Below, one piece after another: positions 32,411 through 41,476 of a DNA stretch of 41,648 nucleotides. Origin of the DNA: Lachnospiraceae bacterium (GTDB lineage: Bacteria; Bacillota; Clostridia; Lachnospirales; Lachnospiraceae); contig JAFLTD010000016.1 of NCBI GenBank assembly GCA_022510625.1, positions 1 through 41,648 on the forward strand. The letters run 5' to 3'. A program made the translations under genes and the position numbers. Under the pieces are notes generated by a model. That model searched no databases. It saw only the letters and a program-made list of their open reading frames with translations, and was not told where the DNA came from. How positions within the stretch are numbered: position 1 is the stretch's first letter; each line of letters starts with the position of its first letter.

Positions 32411-35400
32411 ATTACGAAGAAAGAGTTGAGAAGAGGGTTAGCGTTCATGCTGGCACTGCTTATAACGGGCAGTGCTTTTTCGGATTTTCATTTTAGCGTG
32501 CGTGCGGATGAAGAGGTAAATACAAGTGATTCTCAGGCTCAGACAGATGCTGGGACAGAAGATGGGGTTATAATCTCTCCCGATTACCAGGATCAGACAG
32601 ATGCTGAGACAGAGGACGAATTAACGGACACTTCCGATTCTCAGGATCAGACAGAAACTGAGGCGGAAGACGAATCAACGAACACTTTCGACTCTCAGGA
32701 TCAGACAGAAACTGAGACGGAAGATGAATTCACGAACACTTTCGACTCTCAGGATCAGGCAGATACCGAGACGGAAGATGAATTAATAATGACGTTCGAT
32801 GCTCAGGAACAGACAGATGCAGGGACGGGGGATGGGTTCACGATCACTGCTTCCGAGATAGAAATGAACGGTGAGCCACTCAAAGATGGCGACTCTGTAT
32901 ACTCCGGCGCAAAGATCAAGATAACTTTGAACTGGGATCTGGATGATAACAAGGTTCTTCCTGAAGGTACAAAATTTACACCACAGGAGTTTGTGATAGA
33001 TGTCAGTAGTTTGGACCTCAAAGGGATTGTGCTTTCTGATATTTCGGAGAATCCGGGGGAATCTCTGTGGTATAACGGGGAAGTAGTGGGAAAATATTAT
33101 TTGAAAGATGGTAAAATACACATTGTCATCGACAATGAGGAGTTCTATCAAAATAGGAAGGGGCGGCATGGCGGTCTCACTTTTGAAGGTGAAATCGAGA
33201 AGGATGAAAATGTCAAAAACGATGGAACCAAAAAAGAAGTTGGAATTGGCGACAAATCTGTATTGACAGATTATTATCTGACAGACAAGGAAAGTTCAGT
33301 CAGTGTAAATAAAAGTTTGTCAGGCGATTTGAATGCTGAAATTGTAAACGGGGAGATGAAATATTATCAGACCTATAAGGTCACGGTCAAGGCCGAGAAC
33401 GGTACGGTTCATAATATTGATTTACAAGATATCCCAAGTGTTCCGGGCAGTCTGACAAACCCCGACGATGTTAAGATTGCAATCAATCGTGCCGGCGCAG
33501 CTTCTCCGGAGGAACATACCTATAATTCTTTGGATGAGGCTTTTGCGGCTATTAAAGCCATAGATAATTTATATAAGGGCGAGTCTATCGACATATACTA
33601 TACTATGGAGGTAAGCGACCACATTTTCGATCAGGATGTATGGGGTTACGATAATACGGTTTCGGGTCAGTACACCTCCAATCGCTCGGAAGAGCGGAAG
33701 GATACCGGAACGGGGTATGCTCGGGTTACAGTCGACAGGCCTGAGATCAACAAGGAGGGCGTGGGATACGAAGTACGCGATGGGAAAGGCTATGTCAAAT
33801 GGAAGATTACCATCAAGCTGAATGATCTTTACGATGAGGACATAACGGACTTGCAGTCCTATATAGATCAAGTTATAGATATCCCCGGGGATAAGTTTGT
33901 AAAACCCGCTCAGGAAAAGTTGGATCTTAGTAAGTTTACTGACGAGGGTAATGGCGTGTATACCTATGAGTATGAGCTGGAAGTTACGGAGGATGTATTT
34001 AACAGTCTTGCAGGCGAGCGGGTCAGCAACAAGATCCAAGTGGAGTTCAAGGATATAAATGATAAGTATGAAAAAGAGGGATATTATACCATTAAGTCTA
34101 ACGGTGCCTCCATTGTAAAGACTTTAGTTGATCATGAAAAGGTAAATTCTCCGGAAAAAGGAATACTCTTGACCTGGGAGATACAGGTTTCCGATATTCC
34201 CGAGGGAGTTACGGATTTCATCATCACAGATGATGCCAGGCATTACAATAATAATCCGGGAAATCAGACGCTGCTTACGAAGATTTATCTGACCGACTCG
34301 CTTGGTCATAATAAGGTGCTTGTTGTTGACGGGGCGGCAGATGACGGTACAGGAATAATTACACCTGATGGAAAAGACATTATTGAAAGCGTGAGATTTG
34401 GAGCTGATGGGGGAAGATATTGTTACATTAATTCCATTGTATTTAAAAGTGGTGATGAAGGTGAATATGATTATATTCGGGAGATCGCAGAGGCAAAAGG
34501 TACTATCACGATACAGGTCCAGACTTTGATCACGGAGGACACCGTCAATAAGGACGGTATCAAGGAGTACGGCAACGGCGCCAAAGTGAGCTATAAGGAT
34601 CCGAATACCGGCAGCGAGTGGTCTGACGATAGCAGGGCGACTTTCCATGATAAGGAAAATCTCCTTAGCAAAGAAGGCACGGAATTAGAGGATAAAAATG
34701 CGATTGAATATACGATAAAAGTGTTGCTTCCGGTTTTGGAGATAACGGAACCCGGCAAGAAATTTATTATAACGGATAAGATTCCAACGGGGCTGAGCGT
34801 GGACGAAAAATCGATTACCGTGCAGCTCACCGACCAGTGGAACAATGTTCGGGTATCGAACAGCGATATGAAATATAAACCCGCTCTGAATGAGGAAGAG
34901 CAAGAGCTGACCGTGGAGATTACAGCCACAGAAAATTTGATCAAACAGATTAAGGGTTACCCGGAGGGTGGGCCGGACGGTTATTATTTGGTGGTGAAAT
35001 TTACCGCCGCGGTGGAGGATCAGGAAGCATTCCTCGCGGAAGGTAAATCTGTCAAATTTGAGAACAATGCTTCCGGAACCTATGACGGAGATCCTATCGG
35101 TGGTGACACTGTCGAAAATGAACTGACGCCGGCACAGATGGTCGATAAGACAGGAGAATATACCCAAGCGTTGGCTCCCTATGCCAAATACACGGTGCAT
35201 GTAAACAGGGGAGGCATTACTCTTGGCGTGGATCCTCTCACGGCGGTGGACAAATTGGGTTCAGCGTTGACCTTTGTGGATGACGACAAGCATACGGTTG
35301 AGGTCTATGAAGTTTACGGTCCAAATAATTGGGATGGGGAAGAGAAGTTGGATGCCGGCGAATATTCCTATGAGATCAGTGAGGACAAACACACACTGAC

Positions 35401-38400
35401 ATTTACCAAATTGCCCGACGGAAAACATCTGCGTATTGTATACTATGCATATGTGGATTTTGAGCATGTAGAAACATTGGACGAAACTAATGCAGGAAAT
35501 GAGTTTGTACTGCTGGGTAATACTTCCGAACAGTCAAAGGGCGGATATCAATTTACCGGCGACACCTTTAAACCCAATGGTTGGGTAGATTCCAAGGTCG
35601 GCTCTATCACACTCTATAAATTTTGGACAAACGGAGATGATAAGATAGCTTTGAACGGCTCCGTATTTGAAGTCTGGAAGATGAGAATTGATAACGGGAA
35701 ACTGGTGAAGGATGATACGGACGGTTCTGCAGTCATCAGGGAGAATATCAGAATTACGGAGGGAAACAGTAAGGGGGAAGGTATGATTGAGATCGATGAT
35801 CTTCCCGTAAATCAGATCCTGGCCCTTGTGGAAACCAAGGCGGATGAAGGTTTTTCCCTCGGGTCGCCGTATTATTTTGTGGTAGACGGTACAGCAAGCA
35901 TTGATCCTGCCATTATACAAGAGTACAATATCCAAGATTTCAAATCGGGCGATACACTGGAATATGAAAACACGAAGATTAAATCCGCCCAAATTAAAAT
36001 TGCGAAGATATGGGAGGAATCGGATACCAATAAGCTCACTTGGGATGAAATAAAGGACAGTCTGAGTTTTGTAATCAAAAAGAAACAGGGCGAAATCTTC
36101 CAGACCGTCCAGACCCTTACGGGGGCGGATCTTCATATCGATGAGTCGGATGGCACTATCAGGTATGTGTCCGATATAATTTCGGTTGAACCCGGCACAT
36201 ATCGGGTGGTGGAGACTAAATCAACCATACCGGATTTTGAAGTGGTAACTACATATGTCATTGAGACGGAAAACGGTACGACACAGGGCAGTACCGGTAC
36301 GATTGAAGAGATCAATATTCAGACCGCTGATGAAGTTGTGACCGTTGTCTATACCAATACCTATAATTATACGGGAACTTTCCCTGTCAAGGTCAGCAAA
36401 AGATCTCTTACCGGTACGGACGAGATTGAGGGGGCAGAATTTAGTCTCAGCGGCGATACTTTGGGCACCAATGCTAAATCTTGGACTTCCGGGAATGAGC
36501 CCGAAGAAATCGAGTTGAAGCCCGGCAACTACACATTAACAGAGACAAAGGCTCCCCGGGGCTATAAGAAAGCGACGGATCCAATTGAGTTCACCGTAGG
36601 GAATAACGGTGAGATCACGATCACGCAAGGTGGCTCTGACATAGAAAACAAGTACGGTGCCAATACGGTTGTCATGAAGGATGAACCTCTGGATGTGGAA
36701 GTCAGAAAGACTGCCGATGCTGAAGGAGGTACAATTGATGTTGCGGAAGCCGAGCTGACTCTCTATGACAAGAAGGATTTGGATGATGACTACAATCCGC
36801 ATCAGGATACGGAACCGCTTCATCAATGGACATCTGAAGCGGGGAAGTATGAACAAATCGGACGGTACCTGTATGTCGGTGATGGGAGTACCTATGTGCT
36901 TGTGGAGACCAAGGTGCCTGAGAACGGCGGCTATGGCTACAGTAAGAAGATTGAGTTCAAGGTTCGTGATAGCGGTGAAATCTACGATGTCAAATATGTC
37001 GGCGGCAGTACGGCCGGTACCGAAGGCACAACGAACGACACTGAGGTCGGTACCGAAAACACAACGAACAATACTGCGGACAACAGAATCCTCATGGAGG
37101 ATAAGGTCATCAGCATCAAGCTGAGCAAGGTGGATTTGCAGAAGAACGCAATAAATGGTCAGGCTGTTATCAGTGTTTACAAGAAAACTGACATAGACCA
37201 GGACGGCAAACCATTGCCGAACGCAAAAGCGGTTGATACCTTTACTTTTGACAACAGCAGTGAGCCTCATGAATTTGGAAATAAACTGCAGCCGGGTACA
37301 GAGTACGTTTTTGTCGAAACAGGAGTTCCTACCGGCTATAAGCAGGCTAAAAATATTTCTTTCACGGTGGAAGAGGACGGTAGCGTCACAGTGTCCGGTA
37401 ACCCTGAGCAAAAAGATGGCGCTTATCTGATGTATGATGAAAAGGAAGATGAAGTGACTGCCAGTTTGGTGATCTACAAGACTGTAAGCGGTGAGTTGAC
37501 CCTTGAACAGATAAACGGCGCCTTGAAATTCCGCGTGCAGAAAATATCCGGTGAGGGCGATCCGTATGACGAAACGTTCACAATTGCAGAGAATTTTAAG
37601 AAGGAAAACGGCAGATATGTGCTGGAGCTGAACAATCTGCCTCTTGGCACATACAAAGTGACGGAGATTTATGGAGGAAATACTCCGGACGAAATAACCA
37701 CTCCGGACGACATGAAACTCGAGGTCAGCTACACGATTGACAGCGGTTCGGAGCAGAAAGATTCAACTCCCAATAATAGATATTTTGAGACTGGAAATAT
37801 TGACTTTACAAAAAGCGAAGCAAACCATACCGTTATTTTTAACAATGATTATCAGTACAAAATGGGTACAATCAAGCTGACGAAGAGTCTTACGTTCGTC
37901 GGGTCTGCACTCAACTGGAATGATAATGTGGCAGGGAAGCTGAAGTTCCATATTTATAAGGTGATTAATCCGGGAGGGGGCTCGGATGAAAGGAAAGAAG
38001 AAATTGAAGGGTCCCCCGTCTCAGGTTCTTCGCTGACGTGGAATGAAGAAAAGAAAGTATATGAGTTTGAGATGCAGGTGCCGGTCGGAACTTATATCGT
38101 TGCGGAGAAATACGAATCCGTCGACGGTTATGTGATGACGACGACCCATAAGGTGAACGGTGAGGAAGATACTGCATCCGAAAGCGTATACATAACATCC
38201 AAGCAGGCGATCGAGGAAGGCGACACGCTGATAGTCGGCTATAACAACAGGTATGTACAGACCCACTCTGTGGCCATAAGCAAGAGAGCCATAACGGGTG
38301 AAGAGGAACTTGCAGATGTCACATGGGAAATTACCGGTAAGAATTTGGATGGAGCGTCTATCACTCCTATTTCGTGGACAACAAAGAAGGATACCGCCAC

Positions 38401-40459
38401 GGGCAAAGTGAAGCCCCATGAGGTTACTTTAGAACCCGGCGAATATACTCTGACTGAAATTGTTGTGCCAATAGGTTATAAAAGGGCGAATCCTATTACA
38501 TTCAAACTTGAGGGAAATGGGAATATCACTATTATCTCTGACCAAACGAACGCATTGGACGGCAGCATGGTCATCATGTGGGATGATCCGCTGGATGTGG
38601 AAGTTGACAAGGTTACGCTGGGCGGAGCGGCTGAGGTTAAGGGAGCTAAGTTGAGCCTCTATGATGACAACAATGGGAATAAGCTTGCCGAACATGTATC
38701 CGGTGAAAACGAAGTATGGCAGATAGGAGAATATCTGCAGCTTGGCGGAACATACAGACTGTCCGAGGAGCTTGCACCCGACGGATATGGTTACAGCGCG
38801 GATATCAAGTTCACGGTGGATGATAACGGGAATATTACAAATGTCACTGCCGGATCCGCACAGGGCAATAAAATCCTCATGGAAGACAGCCCCATCAGTA
38901 TCAAGCTGAATAAGGTCGAACTGAGCAATACTACGAAGGAGTTGGAAGGTGCTGTCATCGGTATCTACTATGCGGAAGACGTAGACGCAAATGGGAGGTT
39001 AAAGGACCCTGATACGAAGCCTTTGGAAACATGGAAATCCGTGAAAGGCGGATGTCATGAGTTCGGCACGAAGTTGAAGGCAGGGCGCGATTATGTGTTT
39101 GTAGAAACTGCAGCCCCCAATGGGTATCAGGTTGCGGCAAGCATCCGTTTCACGATTAAGAAAGACGGAAGTGTTGAAAATGTTGAAAAGGTTTCGACAG
39201 TAACCGGAGGGACGGTCATGACAACCAAGGACGGAGGGGATACTGTTTATCTGATGGAAGATGAGGTCTATACGGATCCCAATGCAATGTTAGTTCTGAC
39301 CAAGAGTATTGAAGGCGCGGGTATCAGCCTCGCAGACATTATGAAGACAAACCTGAGATTTCATGTGGAGAGTATCGACGTGAGTCCTGCATATAACCAG
39401 GTATTTCGTGTGGGTGATGTCGGATTCGAGTGGGACGGGGATAGCAGTAAGTACGTTCAGTATATATACAATCTGAAACCCGGGAAATATAAGGTGACGG
39501 AACTTTGGGATGATTCCGCCTTTTCGGGAATTGCTTGTACCGGACAGACTTGGGAAATGGTTCTCGACGGTGTCTCCGGCACAGGATCATCTGGTACAGG
39601 TGTAACAACAGGTGAATTTAACTTGGAGAATGGTGATGAAATGGAGGTTAATTACACCAATACTTATGAGAGCGGCGGAACGCTGATTATCACCAAGACA
39701 ATTGCGGGTGATATCACAAAGGAGGCAGTGGACGGCACTCTGACGTTTACGGTGACTGAAAACAGCACCAACAAGAAAGAAAACTATACCTTGCAAGATG
39801 ACTTTGAATATAATAGCCAAACAAAGCAATGGACTAAGGAGCTGGCGTTAACTTCCGGCGGATACACTGTAGAGGAGTCTGTCAAAACTCCTGACGGTAC
39901 AACGTATACCACAGCGTATACAGTCAACGGAGGAACCTCACGAAATGGCACCGGTACGCAGGTGGCTAACGTGATTGTGGAGAAGGGTGGCACAACTACC
40001 GTGGCCTATACTAACACCTACACCGCCAATGACATCAGTCAGGACAACAGCAATCAAGAAGACGAAAAGGAAGACGAAAAGGAAGACGATAAGAAAGACG
40101 AAAAGGAAGACGACCAAGAAGACGATAAGGAAGACGATCAAGAAGACGAAAAGGAAGACGATAAGAAAGATGATAAGAAAGACGATAAGGAAAGCAATAA
40201 AGAAACCGGTAAGAGCAACAGTGTAGACAACACGGATGTTTACGATAACGACAGTCCATCCGTGGTGGGCAAGATGGTCAAAACCGTCGAGGCCGGCCTG
40301 ATTAAAACCGGGGATATCGTGCCTGTCGGTGCATGGCTGCTGATGATGATGTTGGGCATCGCAGGCTTGGGTGTCGGAGGATACGCACTCATGCGCAGGA
40401 AGGAGAAAGAGTTACTGGAAGATTCGGCGGATGAGTTGAAAGGAATCAAGATAAAATAG
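32411..40459 (+). CDS. Giant Cna-B/SpaA-type cell-wall adhesin (about 2,680 residues)
   Basis: A sortase-anchored surface protein. The only in-frame start with a good ribosome site (AGGAG at 32401-32405) is ATT 32411, giving a normal signal peptide (TKKELRRGLAFMLALLITG) cut after SVRA. The TTG at 32369 has no ribosome site and gives a non-signal-like N-terminus. After the signal come six 18-residue acidic repeats, then several large Ig-like adhesin domains (e.g. FIITDKIPTGLSVDEKSI) to about 35580, then about ten Cna-B/prealbumin-like domains (to about 40020) with E-box motifs (TLTETKAPRGYKKA) and VYTNTY ends. These domains usually form Lys-Asn isopeptide bonds. An Asp/Glu/Lys wall-spanning tract, a LIKTGD sorting motif (40298-40315), a membrane helix and a basic tail (MRRKEK) close it. 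The sortase gene follows. Confidence 0.9.
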   Translation: MTKKELRRGLAFMLALLITGSAFSDFHFSVRADEEVNTSDSQAQTDAGTEDGVIISPDYQDQTDAETEDELTDTSDSQDQTETEAEDESTNTFDSQDQTETETEDEFTNTFDSQDQADTETEDELIMTFDAQEQTDAGTGDGFTITASEIEMNGEPLKDGDSVYSGAKIKITLNWDLDDNKVLPEGTKFTPQEFVIDVSSLDLKGIVLSDISENPGESLWYNGEVVGKYYLKDGKIHIVIDNEEFYQNRKGRHGGLTFEGEIEKDENVKNDGTKKEVGIGDKSVLTDYYLTDKESSVSVNKSLSGDLNAEIVNGEMKYYQTYKVTVKAENGTVHNIDLQDIPSVPGSLTNPDDVKIAINRAGAASPEEHTYNSLDEAFAAIKAIDNLYKGESIDIYYTMEVSDHIFDQDVWGYDNTVSGQYTSNRSEERKDTGTGYARVTVDRPEINKEGVGYEVRDGKGYVKWKITIKLNDLYDEDITDLQSYIDQVIDIPGDKFVKPAQEKLDLSKFTDEGNGVYTYEYELEVTEDVFNSLAGERVSNKIQVEFKDINDKYEKEGYYTIKSNGASIVKTLVDHEKVNSPEKGILLTWEIQVSDIPEGVTDFIITDDARHYNNNPGNQTLLTKIYLTDSLGHNKVLVVDGAADDGTGIITPDGKDIIESVRFGADGGRYCYINSIVFKSGDEGEYDYIREIAEAKGTITIQVQTLITEDTVNKDGIKEYGNGAKVSYKDPNTGSEWSDDSRATFHDKENLLSKEGTELEDKNAIEYTIKVLLPVLEITEPGKKFIITDKIPTGLSVDEKSITVQLTDQWNNVRVSNSDMKYKPALNEEEQELTVEITATENLIKQIKGYPEGGPDGYYLVVKFTAAVEDQEAFLAEGKSVKFENNASGTYDGDPIGGDTVENELTPAQMVDKTGEYTQALAPYAKYTVHVNRGGITLGVDPLTAVDKLGSALTFVDDDKHTVEVYEVYGPNNWDGEEKLDAGEYSYEISEDKHTLTFTKLPDGKHLRIVYYAYVDFEHVETLDETNAGNEFVLLGNTSEQSKGGYQFTGDTFKPNGWVDSKVGSITLYKFWTNGDDKIALNGSVFEVWKMRIDNGKLVKDDTDGSAVIRENIRITEGNSKGEGMIEIDDLPVNQILALVETKADEGFSLGSPYYFVVDGTASIDPAIIQEYNIQDFKSGDTLEYENTKIKSAQIKIAKIWEESDTNKLTWDEIKDSLSFVIKKKQGEIFQTVQTLTGADLHIDESDGTIRYVSDIISVEPGTYRVVETKSTIPDFEVVTTYVIETENGTTQGSTGTIEEINIQTADEVVTVVYTNTYNYTGTFPVKVSKRSLTGTDEIEGAEFSLSGDTLGTNAKSWTSGNEPEEIELKPGNYTLTETKAPRGYKKATDPIEFTVGNNGEITITQGGSDIENKYGANTVVMKDEPLDVEVRKTADAEGGTIDVAEAELTLYDKKDLDDDYNPHQDTEPLHQWTSEAGKYEQIGRYLYVGDGSTYVLVETKVPENGGYGYSKKIEFKVRDSGEIYDVKYVGGSTAGTEGTTNDTEVGTENTTNNTADNRILMEDKVISIKLSKVDLQKNAINGQAVISVYKKTDIDQDGKPLPNAKAVDTFTFDNSSEPHEFGNKLQPGTEYVFVETGVPTGYKQAKNISFTVEEDGSVTVSGNPEQKDGAYLMYDEKEDEVTASLVIYKTVSGELTLEQINGALKFRVQKISGEGDPYDETFTIAENFKKENGRYVLELNNLPLGTYKVTEIYGGNTPDEITTPDDMKLEVSYTIDSGSEQKDSTPNNRYFETGNIDFTKSEANHTVIFNNDYQYKMGTIKLTKSLTFVGSALNWNDNVAGKLKFHIYKVINPGGGSDERKEEIEGSPVSGSSLTWNEEKKVYEFEMQVPVGTYIVAEKYESVDGYVMTTTHKVNGEEDTASESVYITSKQAIEEGDTLIVGYNNRYVQTHSVAISKRAITGEEELADVTWEITGKNLDGASITPISWTTKKDTATGKVKPHEVTLEPGEYTLTEIVVPIGYKRANPITFKLEGNGNITIISDQTNALDGSMVIMWDDPLDVEVDKVTLGGAAEVKGAKLSLYDDNNGNKLAEHVSGENEVWQIGEYLQLGGTYRLSEELAPDGYGYSADIKFTVDDNGNITNVTAGSAQGNKILMEDSPISIKLNKVELSNTTKELEGAVIGIYYAEDVDANGRLKDPDTKPLETWKSVKGGCHEFGTKLKAGRDYVFVETAAPNGYQVAASIRFTIKKDGSVENVEKVSTVTGGTVMTTKDGGDTVYLMEDEVYTDPNAMLVLTKSIEGAGISLADIMKTNLRFHVESIDVSPAYNQVFRVGDVGFEWDGDSSKYVQYIYNLKPGKYKVTELWDDSAFSGIACTGQTWEMVLDGVSGTGSSGTGVTTGEFNLENGDEMEVNYTNTYESGGTLIITKTIAGDITKEAVDGTLTFTVTENSTNKKENYTLQDDFEYNSQTKQWTKELALTSGGYTVEESVKTPDGTTYTTAYTVNGGTSRNGTGTQVANVIVEKGGTTTVAYTNTYTANDISQDNSNQEDEKEDEKEDDKKDEKEDDQEDDKEDDQEDEKEDDKKDDKKDDKESNKETGKSNSVDNTDVYDNDSPSVVGKMVKTVEAGLIKTGDIVPVGAWLLMMMLGIAGLGVGGYALMRRKEKELLEDSADELKGIKIK
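32528..32851 (+). repeat. Six tandem 54-bp repeats encoding 18-residue acidic units
   Basis: Exactly six consecutive units of 54 bp encode D(S/Y/A)Q(D/A/E)Q(T/A)(D/E)xxTEDE-type sequence. The middle units (32636-32797) are nearly identical in DNA. Such a mature N-terminal acidic stalk is prone to copy-number change by slippage or recombination and may vary between strains. Confidence 0.85.
36380..39690 (+). repeat. Two diverged copies of a multi-domain Cna-B supermodule
   Basis: The region about 36380-37870 and the region about 38260-39690 share the same order of domains and phrases: VSKRSLTG / ISKRAITG, TLTETKAPRGYKKA / TLTEIVVPIGYKRA, EPLDVEV / DPLDVEV, YGYSKKIEF / YGYSADIKF, NRILMEDKVISIKL / NKILMEDSPISIKL, then HEFGNKLQPGTEYVFVE / HEFGTKLKAGRDYVFVE. 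This is an internal duplication of about 1.4-1.5 kb, separated by one extra domain. Confidence 0.75.
40056..40203 (+). repeat. Low-complexity Glu/Asp/Lys tract in the adhesin wall-spanning region
   Basis: Roughly 48 codons read almost only Glu, Asp and Lys (EDEKEDDKKDEKEDDQEDD pattern) from a GAAGACGAAAAG/GAAGACGATAAG DNA repeat. Such tracts replace the usual Pro/Gly-rich wall-spanning segment. The repeat is likely to be length-variable. Confidence 0.8.
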
Positions 40460-40481
40460 GGACGAGAAGGATTCGATTGCA

Positions 40482-41366
40482 ATGAAGCTGCGGGAACAGT
40501 TGGGGGAAAAATGGCCTATTATCATAATGATTATATCGGCAGCTCTGGTACTGTTTGCCGATCTTCAACTATTACTCTATTACAGTAATTTCCGTGAGGA
40601 GTCCGTGCTGGATGAGCACCTTCAGAGTATCCGCAGCAGGATTATGGCGGAGGATTCCGGGGATATGCAGACGTACTCGGAGGATTCCGGGGATGTGCAG
40701 ATGCACTCGGAGGATTATGGGGATGTGCAGATGTACTCGGGGAAAACGACACAAGAGAAGGCTAAACAAGCCATGACAGAGCTTGCTGCTATCAATTCCG
40801 ATTACATAGGCTGGCTTACCCTGGAAGGAACAGAGATATCCTATCCCATAGTGCATCGGGACAAGGAATACTATCTGAACCATGATTTTGAGCAAAAAGA
40901 AAATCGTCATGGCGCCATTTTCCTGGACGGAAGCTGTGATGCAGAATTTCCCGTGTGGCTGATTCACGGACACCACATGAAGGACGGCACCATGTTTGGC
41001 GGACTGAAATATTTTGAGAAGGCAGACTATCTGCAGGAGCATACCACGCTGTACTTTGATGCGGGGGACGGCGACGAGAAGTATCGGATTTATGCTGCGG
41101 CATTGATTGATTTTTCTGACGAAAATGATTCCTTTCGCCCTTTCCACTATGAGGAACTGCCCCTTTCCTCGGAAACTTTTTCCCAATGGCAGAACAATTT
41201 GAAACAGTATTCATACTGGTATGACACGGAATGCGAAAAGCTATTGGAGGATATATCCGAGACACTTGTACCGCGAGGAGTTTTGGTATTGTCTACCTGC
41301 GAGTACGGCACGGATTTACAGAGATTGATCGTGGTGGCAGTCAGGGTGGAAGAGGCAAATGTTTGA
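40482..41366 (+). CDS. srtB: Class B sortase, dedicated to the adjacent adhesin
   Basis: A 294-residue sortase B-type transpeptidase. An N-terminal membrane anchor (about 12-35) is followed by a linker and then the catalytic domain (INSDYIGWLTLEGTEISYPIV, YYLNHDFEQKENRHGAIFLD, WLIHGHHMKDGTMFGGLKYF). Catalytic residues are visible: His in IHGHHM, Cys in VLSTCEYG and Arg in TDLQRLIVV. It starts 22 bp after the adhesin gene, so it should recognise that protein's LIKTGD motif. The linker contains three 10-residue repeats (EDSGDMQTYS, EDSGDVQMHS, EDYGDVQMYS), unusual for a sortase. AGAAGGA lies 10 bases before the ATG. Confidence 0.92.
   Translation: MKLREQLGEKWPIIIMIISAALVLFADLQLLLYYSNFREESVLDEHLQSIRSRIMAEDSGDMQTYSEDSGDVQMHSEDYGDVQMYSGKTTQEKAKQAMTELAAINSDYIGWLTLEGTEISYPIVHRDKEYYLNHDFEQKENRHGAIFLDGSCDAEFPVWLIHGHHMKDGTMFGGLKYFEKADYLQEHTTLYFDAGDGDEKYRIYAAALIDFSDENDSFRPFHYEELPLSSETFSQWQNNLKQYSYWYDTECEKLLEDISETLVPRGVLVLSTCEYGTDLQRLIVVAVRVEEANV
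40651..40740 (+). repeat. Three tandem 30-bp repeats in the sortase linker
   Basis: Units 40651-40680, 40681-40710 and 40711-40740 each begin AGGATT and end ACTCGG, with only a few base differences. They keep the reading frame and encode an acidic decapeptide between the membrane anchor and the catalytic domain. Confidence 0.92.
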
Positions 41367-41383
41367 GGTGTGAAGTGTTGAAC

Positions 41384-41476
41384 ATGTTCGATAAAATGGA
41401 GAAAAAACAAGATATGCAAGGAAAAATAAAGATACTTTTCGTGTGTCACGGCAGTATCTTGAGAAGTCCCGAATAA
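41384..41476 (+). pseudogene. Truncated low-molecular-weight protein tyrosine phosphatase fragment
   Basis: A 30-codon frame (ATG 41384 to TAA 41474-41476) ends KIKILFVCHGSILRSPE. This is the N-terminal strand and P-loop of the LMW-PTP family (C-x5-R-S; usual form VCxGNICRSPMAE). The loop is altered (SIL for NIC) and the protein stops right after it, about 120 residues short, so it cannot be active. An element inserted into an ancestral phosphatase gene, or a decayed copy, would explain it. Confidence 0.55.

Noticed and set aside
39975-40226. Thr/Lys-rich frame overlapping the acidic tract, and the long minus-strand frames across the adhesin gene
   Set aside because: These are frame shadows of the repetitive GAAGAC DNA and of the adhesin coding sequence, without ribosome sites or recognisable domains.
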